A stretch of DNA of 64,000 bases, taken from the NCBI GenBank assembly GCA_024274785.1, contig JAJSAM010000030.1, positions 1-64,000 of the forward strand, in the 5' to 3' direction. The stretch's first letter is position 1. Every line of letters starts with the position of its first letter. Positions 54,893-64,000 of this stretch are shown here, in pieces. Source of the DNA: Planctomycetota bacterium. GTDB lineage: Bacteria > Planctomycetota > JAJSAM01. The translations under genes were made by a program, and so were the position numbers. Below the pieces are notes generated by a model. The model was given only the letters and a program-made list of their open reading frames with translations. It did no database searches and was not told where the DNA came from.

Positions 54893-55557
54893 AGGCTCCA
54901 GTCGATCTCCTGAAGCCCCGCTCCGGCCAGCGCCGCGTTGATCCGGGAGAACGACCGATTGCCCCACCAATGGCGAGCGGAGAGCGGTGAGGGATGGGCC
55001 GCCTCGATCACGGTGTGCCGATCCTCGTCGATGAGCGATGCCTTCTTATTCGCATAGCTGCCCCAGAGCACGAAGACCACCGGCGTGGGGCGATCGTTCA
55101 AGGCCCGGATCACAGCATCGGTGAACTGCTCCCACCCCCGCCCCTTGTGGCTGTTCGGCTCGTGGGCCCGGACGGTGAGCACCGCGTTCAGCAGCAGGAT
55201 CCCCTGTTCGGCCCAGTGCAGCAGACAGCCGTGTCCGGGACGCTCGAAACCGGGGATGTCGGTTTCGAGTTCTTTGAAGATATTCATCAGGGAGGGCGGC
55301 GTCCGGACCCCGGGCCTGACGGAGAAGCACATCCCGTGGGACTGGCCTCGGCCATGGTAGGGATCCTGCCCGAGGATCAGCACGTTGGCCCGATCGCAGG
55401 GCGTCACGCGAAAAGCACTGAAGACCTCGTCCTCGGGCGGGAAGACCTCGGCAAGCCGGCGCTCTTCATCGACGAACGCGGCGAGTTCCGCCCAGTGGGG
55501 CCGATCGAATTCGGGCGCGAGGACCTCCATCCATGACTCCGGCAGATCGACTCTCAT
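54877..55557 (-). CDS. ung: Uracil-DNA glycosylase
   Basis: Removes uracil from DNA. The 226 residues contain the water-activating loop GQDPYH and the minor-groove loop HPSPLSARHWWGNR, as well as NIFKELETDIPGF and LLLNAVLTVRAHEPNSHKG. The last residues (DWSLRGQV) and the TGA at 54877 are read from the inverted repeat of the RAYT element. The original C-terminus has therefore been exchanged or shortened by a few residues, while the catalytic core is intact. GGAAGAGGAC precedes the ATG. Family 1 Ung; length normal (E. coli 229). Confidence 0.96.
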   Translation of the reverse strand: MRVDLPESWMEVLAPEFDRPHWAELAAFVDEERRLAEVFPPEDEVFSAFRVTPCDRANVLILGQDPYHGRGQSHGMCFSVRPGVRTPPSLMNIFKELETDIPGFERPGHGCLLHWAEQGILLLNAVLTVRAHEPNSHKGRGWEQFTDAVIRALNDRPTPVVFVLWGSYANKKASLIDEDRHTVIEAAHPSPLSARHWWGNRSFSRINAALAGAGLQEIDWSLRGQV

Positions 55558-55613
55558 GTCCTCTTCCCGGTCAGTTCAACCATGTGCAGACTTGTATCGA
55601 GCTCCGGGAACGG

Positions 55614-56564
55614 TCAGAGTTCCGGCACGAACTCGAAGCGGTTCAGGATCTCGCGGGCGTATTCGAGGCGGGCCCGCGGTACCTCTTCGACCGGCAGGCC
55701 CCGCTTCCGGATACCGCGGAAGTAGGTGCGCTGCCGTTTGGCGAAGTGGCTGATGTCGGTGATCAGCTCCTCGATCATCGCGTCGTGAGAAACTTTACCG
55801 GCCAGATAACGGGCAACGTGCTTCTGCTCCATGCCGAAGAAGCTGAACCGCTTCGGGGAGATCCCGCTCTCGACGATGGCGCGCACCTCCTCGACCATGC
55901 CGGCGGACAGTCTCTCGAGCAGGCGGGTTCGAATCCTCTGGCGGAGTTCTCCGGAGGGACAGCTCACCGCCAGGATGACCGGCCGGAACTCGGCCCGGGT
56001 CCGGTTGATCGGCGGCTCCCCGGCTCTCTCGGTGTGGCGTGCGACCTCGAGCGCGCGGATGACGCGCCGTTTGCAGTCGAACACGGTGCGGCCGGCGATG
56101 GCGGGCGCGCGGCTCTGAAGGTCACGGACGAGGTCGGGAAGCTCGCGCTCCTCCATCTCGGCCCGGAACGGCTCGTCCGCGGGCACGTCGGGGATCTCGA
56201 ACTTCCGCAGCACCGCCTCGATGTAGAGGCCGGTCCCGCCAACCACGACCGGCAACCTCCCCCGCGAGACCACCTCTTCGAACACGCGGTAGAAGTCCCG
56301 CTGGTAATGAAAGATCGAATAGATCTCACCGGGTTCGGCGACGTCGATCAGGTGATAGGGCACGCTGCCGCGCGGCGTCGCATATTCCTCGAGATCCTTG
56401 CCACTCGCGAGGTCCATCCCGAGGTACACCTGCCTCGAGTCCGCCGAGATGATCTCGCCGTTCACGTCGAGCGCGAGTTCCACACCGAGCGCGGTCTTGC
56501 CCGTCGCGGTCGGGCCGCAGACCACGATACAGTTTCGCGCAGGCGTATTCGGAGCAGGGGGCAT
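55614..56564 (-). CDS. miaA: tRNA dimethylallyltransferase
   Basis: Transfers a dimethylallyl group to A37 of tRNAs reading UNN codons. It has 316 residues, with P-loop GPTATGKTALG near residue 17, then SADSRQVYLGMDLASGK, VGGTGLYIEAVL, and the C-terminal RQRTYFRG. Motifs and length are normal for MiaA. The ATG at 56564 has no obvious Shine-Dalgarno. ung follows on the same strand after about 55 bases. Confidence 0.96.
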   Translation of the reverse strand: MPPAPNTPARNCIVVCGPTATGKTALGVELALDVNGEIISADSRQVYLGMDLASGKDLEEYATPRGSVPYHLIDVAEPGEIYSIFHYQRDFYRVFEEVVSRGRLPVVVGGTGLYIEAVLRKFEIPDVPADEPFRAEMEERELPDLVRDLQSRAPAIAGRTVFDCKRRVIRALEVARHTERAGEPPINRTRAEFRPVILAVSCPSGELRQRIRTRLLERLSAGMVEEVRAIVESGISPKRFSFFGMEQKHVARYLAGKVSHDAMIEELITDISHFAKRQRTYFRGIRKRGLPVEEVPRARLEYAREILNRFEFVPEL

Positions 56565-56745
56565 GCGATGGTCCGCCTGGGGTCGAAGGCAACAGGTACG
56601 AGATTAGCCACGATTCCCCTGAAGTGTGGCCGGAAAACGAAGATGTCCAGGTGGTCCGGCGATCGCCCGGAAAAGCGGTTTCTCGGCGCCGCCCACCCGG
56701 CCCGTTAAGATTCCCGCCACACGAACACCCCGGGAGAGGCTCCAC

Positions 56746-57228
56746 ATGAAAACCGTCTTCGACATTCTGCGCACCGCCATCGACAACGAGATCAAGGCCC
56801 AGGTCTTCTACGCCAAGGCTTCCGAGATGACCGAAGTCGGAGAGTCACAGATGGTCTTCCTCGAACTCACCGAGATGGAGAAGGGGCACTCCCAACTTCT
56901 CCTGGACCGCTTCGCCGACGTTTTCACGGCGGCCGGCTTCGACGCCGGGGCCTACGTCGCGAAACGCGAATCGGAAACCGATCAGGTCCTCACGCTTCAC
57001 GAGAACGAGATCCTCTCACGCGGTCAGGTCCAAGAGGCCCTCCAGTTCGCGATCGACCTCGAGGCGAAGGCCCGGGACGCCTACCTCGGCCTGGTCGAGC
57101 GCGTCCCCGAGGAAGCGAAGCGCGATGTCCTGAAGGAGCTCGCCGCCGAGGAGCAGCTGCACTACGACATGCTCAGCAAGGCCCTCACGTCCATGGATAC
57201 CCCTCCCGAGGAGCGGACGGGGATGTAG
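56746..57228 (+). CDS. Ferritin-like / rubrerythrin-type di-iron protein
   Basis: A 160-residue four-helix protein with Glu and His residues at di-iron positions (DNEIKAQVFYAKAS, LTEMEKGHSQLLL, FAIDLEAKARDAYL, AEEQLHYDML). The ExxH pairs EKGH and EEQLH fit the ferritin-like fold. The C-terminal rubredoxin domain of classical rubrerythrin is absent. A role in peroxide or oxygen defence or iron handling in an anaerobe is likely. The ATG at 56746 has CGGGAGAGG upstream; the longer frame is rejected. Confidence 0.85.
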   Translation: MKTVFDILRTAIDNEIKAQVFYAKASEMTEVGESQMVFLELTEMEKGHSQLLLDRFADVFTAAGFDAGAYVAKRESETDQVLTLHENEILSRGQVQEALQFAIDLEAKARDAYLGLVERVPEEAKRDVLKELAAEEQLHYDMLSKALTSMDTPPEERTGM

Positions 57229-57619
57229 CGGAGCTCCGAGGGGGGATTGAATCGCCGTGAAAGCGTGCGAAGGCCCCCTCCATCCACGCAACAACGAACG
57301 GAACCGGACAGAGCGGAGATGGGGGAAGGCGAGCCAGGTTCATCGCGCCAGACTCAGGCAAGTCAATCCTGGCTCCACACCCGCGGAGAACGGCGGACCG
57401 CGAACCGAGAACGCCTCGGCGCACCCCTGCAGGCCCTCGAAGGACGATCCTGGAGAGGGATATCCCGGCTCTCGGCATTTCCATTCCCGCCGAGATCCTG
57501 CGCCGACCTGCTGATCAGGCTCGATCGTCCCTGAATCGGTACATGCAATGCAATCGGGAAACGAGCAACGACCCGCGCCTCCCGGCGCGAGCCGTTGGAT
57601 GCTCGGATCCGAAGAGGCG
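57229..57619. other. Non-coding interval between convergent genes
   Basis: These 391 bases separate the ferritin-like gene from the end of sdhB. Only one extended inverted repeat is seen: GAGCCAGG at 57331-57338 with CCTGGCTC at 57368-57375 (33-base loop). No gene, RNA or strong terminator is recognised. Confidence 0.4.
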
Positions 57620-58389
57620 TTACCCGCTGACATTCTCCAGCGTCACCGTAGCCCTCGCGTAGTCCCGGTTCAGCAGGGAGATGTTCTTTACCGAGATCTC
57701 CTTCGGGCAGGCGGACTGGCATTCACTTTCGTTCGTGCAGTTGCCGAAGCCCAGCAGGTCGTGGGTCATGATCATGCGCATGGCCCGGTCCTTGCGCTCC
57801 GGCTGGCCCTGCGGGAGGTGGGCGTACTGGCTTGCCTTCGCGCTTAAGAACAGCATGGCGCTGGCGTTCTTGCAGGATGCCACGCAGGCGCCGCAGCCGA
57901 TGCACGCCGCCGCGTCCATGGCCTTTTCCGCCTTCTCCTGCGGAATCGGGACGGCGTGGGCGTCCGGGGCCTGGCCGGTTCTCACCGTGACGTAGCCGCC
58001 GGCCATCATGATTCTGTCCAGGGCCCTTCTATCGACGACCAGGTCCCGGATCACCGGGAAGGCCTTCGCCCGGAAGGGCTCGATGACGATGGTGTCGCCG
58101 TCGCTAAACGTCCGCATGTGCAACTGGCAGAGCGTGATGCCCTTGTCCGGCCCGTGGGCCTGGCCGTTCACCATGCAGCCGCAGGCACCGCAGATGCCTT
58201 CGCGACAGTCGCTCTCGAAGGCCACCTGCTCCTCGCCCTTTCTCACCAGTTCGTCGTTTAACTGGTCGATCATCTCGAGGAAGGACTGGTGCTCCGAGAC
58301 GCCCTTGAGTTCGTACGTCTTCAGAGCGCCCTTGGCGGTCGGCCCGGACTGGCGCCAGATCTTCAAGGTCAGGTTCATCTTCTGGTCGC

Positions 58390-58393
<4 letters not shown>
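57620..58393 (-). CDS. sdhB: Succinate dehydrogenase / fumarate reductase iron-sulfur subunit
   Basis: Transfers electrons between the flavoprotein and the membrane anchor. The 257 residues contain an N-terminal [2Fe-2S] domain ([17 protein letters not shown]) and a C-terminal region with [11 protein letters not shown] and a second Cys set ([12 protein letters not shown]). The ATG overlaps the sdhA stop by four bases (ATGA). It is the last gene of sdhCAB. Confidence 0.95.
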
Positions 58394-60314
<1,921 letters not shown>

Positions 60315-60318
<4 letters not shown>

Positions 60319-61046
60319 TGCCCACCTCCCATCATGATCCACACCGGGATGGAGCCGTAGCCCACCGCCACGAAGATGCCGAGCAGCCAGGCGACGGTAT
60401 TCACCGCCGGCGTATAGCGATCGTGGTTCAGGCCGAAGGTACGGAAGGACGACTGGAGCGCGTGGCTGACGTGCAAACCGACCAGGCACACCGCGATCAG
60501 GTAGCCGATGCCGTGGATCGGGTCCGCGAGGAGCCCCACCGTGGCCGAGTAGAGGTCGATCTGGCCCGCGGCGTTCTCGACGTGCTCACCGAACTTGAGG
60601 TCGAGCAGGTGGATGATGATGAACAGGATGATCGCCAGGCCGGTCCAGATCATGGTCCGGGAGGCCACGGTCATGCCACCCTTGCTCCGGTAGACCTGGT
60701 ACTTCTCCGGCCTCGCGTTCCAGTTCCCGAGTTGCACCACGATCCCGAGGATCACGTGGAGGAGCAGAAAGAAGACCAGCCCCGCTTCGAGAACGATCAG
60801 GATCGGCCCCAGGCTCATGAGCTTCGCGGAGTAGCTGTTGTAGGCGTCGGCCCCGGCGAAAATGCCGAAGTTGCCGGCTAAGTGGGCGAGGACGAACAGG
60901 ACCCAGACGATCCCGGCCGCCGCCATCATGTACTTCTTGCCGACCGAGGCGCTGAAGCGTCTGCACAACTTCACGTCTTTCAGGTCGAGGTCAACGGGTT
61001 CCAGCCGCCCTGGCGGCAGCGCGAACCCCGTGCGGTCTTCACTCAT
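60315..61046 (-). CDS. sdhC: Succinate dehydrogenase / fumarate reductase cytochrome b subunit
   Basis: A 243-residue membrane anchor with five membrane segments. His residues in [25 protein letters not shown] and GLHVSHAL are the likely axial ligands of two b hemes, as in the single-subunit di-heme anchors of Bacillus and Bacteroides. It exchanges electrons with the quinone pool. First gene of sdhCAB; it follows the SLC13-type transporter on the same strand at 48 bases. Confidence 0.9.
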
Positions 61047-61094
61047 CGCGGGCTCCCTTTAAATGACTGCTCTGCATTCTGGTGTGCGCGGCGG

Positions 61095-62903
61095 CTACAT
61101 GATCGTGAGAAGGATCACCGTAGTCACCGCCATGATAATCGTCAGGCCGCTGCCAGCCCTGAGGAAGTCGAGGGTCCGGTAGCCTCCCGGCCCCATGATC
61201 ATCAGGTTGCACTGGTTGCCGAAGGGGAGCATGAACACGCAGGTCGCGCCGAAAGCGACGGCGAGGAAGGCATCGTGGAGATCCACCCCGCCCGCGCTGG
61301 CCACCTGTGCGGCCACCGGGGCGAGGATGACGGCCGACGCTCCGTTGTTGCAGGTCATGGAGAGCAGGGAGGCCAGGGCGAAGAGCACCAGCAGCACTCC
61401 GGGCTCGCCGAGGCTGCCCTGCAGGCCGAGGATCGCGTCGCCGAGGATCGCTGCCAGGCCCTGCTCCTCGAGCGCCCGGCCGAGCGGGATGGTACCGATG
61501 ATCAGGAAGAGAATCCGCCAGTCGATCGCCCGCCGCGCGCCGGAGAGGGAGATGCAGCGCGTGCCGACCATGAGCAGGGCTCCGGCGAGCGCGCTGATCG
61601 CCAGGGGAACCAGGCCGAGAACCGGCGGCAGGAGGGTCAGGGCCAGGATGATCATGGCCAGGGGCGCCTTGCGCACGTCCTCCAGGCTCCGCTGGTCGGA
61701 AAGGACCACATAGTCGGGGTCGCGGGAGAGTTCGCGAATGCGCTGCGGCGGCCCGGAGATGAGAAAGGCATCGCCCAGATGGAGCGGGAGGAGCGCGATG
61801 CTCTCCAGAACCACCTTTCCCCTGCGCCACAAGGAGACCACGTTGAGCCCTTTGGCGGACCGGAAATCCAACTTCCGGAGAGTGGATCCGATCGCCTGGG
61901 AATGCGGGGACAGCGTGACTTCCGCGAGGGCGACGCCGCGGGCCAGAATGCGCTCGACGACCTGGGGTCCGGCCACGCCCAGCTGCAGCGTCTCGTTCTC
62001 GGAGAGGCGCCAGCAGGCTTCGGCTTCCCCCTCGACCAGGATCTCATCGCCCGCCTCGAGGATCTGATCAGGGGCCGGCTCGATGTACTGATGGAGGAGG
62101 CCCCCGGGCCGGTGGATCTGGAGCGCGGTCAGACCGTACTTCCGTCCGACACCGATCTCGCCGATCGTCCGCCCCACCGCGGGCGACCGGGGCACCACGG
62201 TGATCAGGTAGAGGTTGTCGTGGAACCCGTAGCTCCGGGCCAGTTCCTCGGGGCTCTGCGCGTGGCGGAGCCGGTCCTCACCGGGTCGGTCCTTCAGAAA
62301 CCGCACCGCGACCAGGGCCAGGTAGACCAGGCCGAGGGCGGCCACCGGCAGGCCGATCTTCGTGAACTCGAACATCCCCAGCCCCACCCCATCCGGGGAA
62401 CGGAGGCGCACCTCTTCACCGAGGATGAGGTTCGGAGTGGTGCCGACCAGAGTCAGGCTCCCGCCGAGGATGGCCGCGAATCCGAGCGGCATCAGGAGCC
62501 TGCTGACCGGAGTGTCGGTGCGGCGCGCCAGCACCATCACCGCCGGGAGGAAAACCGCCACCGTGGCCGCGCTCGACATGAAGGCCGAGAGAAAGCAGGC
62601 CGGGATCATGATGATGAAGAGCGTCCGGGTCCGGCTCCCCCCGCCGAGTTGTTCCAACCCCCGGGCCATGAGGGTGGCGACGCCGCTCTCCTTGAGGCCC
62701 GCCCCGACGATGAAGACCGCGCCGATGGCGATGACCGCGTGGTTTCCGAACCCCATCAGTCCCTGGTGCGCATCGATCACGCCGGTGGCCACGAGCACCA
62801 CCGGAATCGAGAGCGCGGTGGCTTCGAGCGGGATCCACTTGGTGACGAACAGAAAGATCGTCGCGGTGAGGGTGGCGACGGCGATCCAGGCGTGCAACTC
62901 CAT
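61095..62903 (-). CDS. SLC13/DASS-type transporter with two TrkA-C (RCK) domains
   Basis: A 602-residue anion transporter. Two membrane halves, each with a conserved signature: GTTPNLI near residue 155 in the first half and GNQCNLMIMGPGGY near the C-terminus. Between them (about 215-390) lie two TrkA-C-like regulatory domains (LYLITVVPRSPAVGRTIGEI; VALAEVTLSPHSQAIGSTL). Substrates in the family are sulfate, dicarboxylates or other oxyanions. The adjacency to sdhCAB suggests a C4-dicarboxylate, but this is only context. TATTAT lies nine bases before the ATG and no Shine-Dalgarno is visible. Confidence 0.88.
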   Translation of the reverse strand: MELHAWIAVATLTATIFLFVTKWIPLEATALSIPVVLVATGVIDAHQGLMGFGNHAVIAIGAVFIVGAGLKESGVATLMARGLEQLGGGSRTRTLFIIMIPACFLSAFMSSAATVAVFLPAVMVLARRTDTPVSRLLMPLGFAAILGGSLTLVGTTPNLILGEEVRLRSPDGVGLGMFEFTKIGLPVAALGLVYLALVAVRFLKDRPGEDRLRHAQSPEELARSYGFHDNLYLITVVPRSPAVGRTIGEIGVGRKYGLTALQIHRPGGLLHQYIEPAPDQILEAGDEILVEGEAEACWRLSENETLQLGVAGPQVVERILARGVALAEVTLSPHSQAIGSTLRKLDFRSAKGLNVVSLWRRGKVVLESIALLPLHLGDAFLISGPPQRIRELSRDPDYVVLSDQRSLEDVRKAPLAMIILALTLLPPVLGLVPLAISALAGALLMVGTRCISLSGARRAIDWRILFLIIGTIPLGRALEEQGLAAILGDAILGLQGSLGEPGVLLVLFALASLLSMTCNNGASAVILAPVAAQVASAGGVDLHDAFLAVAFGATCVFMLPFGNQCNLMIMGPGGYRTLDFLRAGSGLTIIMAVTTVILLTIM

Positions 62904-63227
62904 CGGCTGATGATAATAGAGAAATGGGGCCGGGCCACTCTTCCATTGCGGGCGGGCACATCACTCCGCGGATCGGGAAGTCCGTGAAGATCCGACGGAT
63001 GGACGTGAGCCCGGCGCGGTCGGTCAGGTCATCGACACCTTCGAAGACCGTCCTCATGGTCATGGCGCGATCGCTGTCCGGAAGTTACAACTACCATGTA
63101 CTACTGACCTCTAAAACCTTCGCGGCGCACGCAGATTCTGCGTGACGCTCCCGGACCGCCAGCACGGTCGCCCGGAGGTCGACCCTCCATTGCGGCTGGG
63201 CCGCGCTGTGATCGAAGGCCGTCTCCA
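62904..63227. other. Non-coding interval between divergent genes
   Basis: These 324 bases separate the SLC13-type gene and the last gene. They include TATTAT at 62918-62913, the possible -10 of the minus-strand gene, and a seven-base hairpin CACGCAG/CTGCGTG with an ATT loop at 63128-63144. A minus-strand frame from 63063 that runs into the transporter gene is not supported. Confidence 0.4.
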
Positions 63228-64000
63228 ATGACCAGACTCTCCCGGATCGCACGCGACGAGCACAACAGGGTCGACGAACGCGACACGATGTTCGCCCGGA
63301 ACGCCCGCCGCCCGAACACCCCGGCCTACGACGACTACTACTCCCGTCATCCGGAACTGAAGTCCATCGACGATCGCATGCGCGCCGCTCCGGGCCTGTG
63401 CGGGCCGAACGCGCAACTCCACGACGAGCGGATCGCCGCCCGGGCCATGGGCTGGTTCGAGAAGATCGATTCGATCGTCCCCGACCCCGAAATCGTCCGG
63501 GACTGGGTGAAGCGGGTCCGGATCGCGGCGGACGCCACGGAAACCGTCCGGGAGATGTTCACCTCCCTCGGCGCCGTGGCCGCCGGGTTCTCTCCCCTCC
63601 CGGAGGAGTTCATCTACACGCTGAAAGGCCGCCACGACGAGGACTACGGGAGTGAGATCGATCTCGACCATCCCACGGCGGCGGTCTTCCTCGTGGAGAT
63701 GGAATTCGACGCCATGCAGGCCGCACCGCAGCCGCCGACCATCGAGGAATCGGCGCACCAGTACTACCGGGCCGCAAGAATCGCCCTCACCGCCGCCGCG
63801 ATTCTCAAGGCGCTTGCCGTGGATGCAAAGGCGCACTACGACGCCCACTACGACGTGATCCTCCCCCCCCTCGCGGTTCTCGCGGGCCTTGGCGAACTCG
63901 GCCGCAACAACATCCTGATCGCCAATCGATTCGGCAGCAGAGTCCGCATCGGCGCGGTGACGACCAACCTGCCGCTCACCCACGACACGCCCATCGACCT
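63228..64000 (+). CDS. Possible reductive-dehalogenase-like protein (3' partial)
   Basis: The frame is open from ATG 63228 through the end of the window (257 codons). The N-terminal part (DDYYSRHPELKSIDDRMRAAP) and the order of features resemble proteins annotated as reductive dehalogenase-related in anaerobes. The visible part includes ARIALTAAAILKAL and LAGLGELGRNNILIANRFG, which fits the region preceding the C-terminal [4Fe-4S] motifs in the epoxyqueuosine-reductase/dehalogenase fold. Those cluster motifs would lie beyond the window, so the assignment is provisional. No twin-arginine signal is present, so the protein is probably cytoplasmic. No clear Shine-Dalgarno. Confidence 0.5.
   Translation, partial: MTRLSRIARDEHNRVDERDTMFARNARRPNTPAYDDYYSRHPELKSIDDRMRAAPGLCGPNAQLHDERIAARAMGWFEKIDSIVPDPEIVRDWVKRVRIAADATETVREMFTSLGAVAAGFSPLPEEFIYTLKGRHDEDYGSEIDLDHPTAAVFLVEMEFDAMQAAPQPPTIEESAHQYYRAARIALTAAAILKALAVDAKAHYDAHYDVILPPLAVLAGLGELGRNNILIANRFGSRVRIGAVTTNLPLTHDTPID

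Noticed and set aside
62904..63063. Minus-strand frame starting at 63063 as a small protein
   Set aside because: It runs out of frame into the SLC13-type gene, has no Shine-Dalgarno sequence and no recognisable sequence.

Overview
The window is a dense, GC-rich bacterial chromosome segment with about 45 protein genes, mostly on the minus strand. It shows no tRNA, rRNA, prophage or CRISPR array. The gene content points to an uncultured anaerobe: a tungsten aldehyde-oxidoreductase-family complex, pta-ackA, a succinate dehydrogenase/fumarate reductase, a rubredoxin-fused glutamate synthase, lipoprotein signals, and selenocysteine use. Two traits are unusual for a bacterium: an archaeal/eukaryotic-type phenylalanyl-tRNA synthetase, and candidate -10 boxes placed exactly six bases before start codons (leaderless-type starts). 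The phylum cannot be fixed from this window. The paired alpha/alpha-toroid proteins recall Planctomycetota or FCB-related lineages, but that is only an impression.

Layout. 1-9 kb: end of an HNH gene, a HEAT-like protein, pheS-pheT, def-ribF, a TPR protein and rpsT. 9-18 kb: a 1,663-residue membrane protein, then pta-ackA. 18-29 kb: a kinase-like protein, an aminotransferase, two paralogous secreted or anchored toroid proteins, a PpiC-type lipoprotein, mfd and an RNase III with a very long basic tail. 29-37 kb: an HD protein, purH, prfB with its programmed frameshift, a glutamate-synthase-like protein, a disrupted selenoprotein gene and an SLC12-type transporter.

37-53 kb is the core of interest. 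It holds two moeA genes (one fused to a periplasmic-binding-like domain), a divergent tungstate importer tupABC, and an uninterrupted eight-gene operon in the exact order bamB-C-D-E-F-G-H-I. That operon is the class II benzoyl-CoA reductase complex: W-enzyme BamB with ferredoxin-like BamC, HdrD-like BamD, HdrA-like BamE, MvhD-like BamF and NuoEFG-like BamGHI. BamF is encoded through an in-frame UGA with a good bacterial SECIS hairpin, so it is predicted to be a selenoprotein. The neighbourhood therefore combines tungstate uptake, tungstopterin assembly and a W/Se/Fe-S/flavin electron-bifurcating machine.

A second UGA/SECIS gene, a peroxiredoxin-like UxxC protein at 34.1-34.7 kb, is split by a 96-bp miniature inverted-repeat element. 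The element has 19-bp terminal repeats and a 5-bp target duplication, and removing it restores the frame exactly. 53-64 kb: a REP-associated (RAYT) transposase between 24-bp inverted repeats that supply the ung stop codon, then ung, miaA, a ferritin-like protein, sdhCAB with an SLC13-type transporter, and the start of a possible reductive-dehalogenase-like protein that runs off the window.
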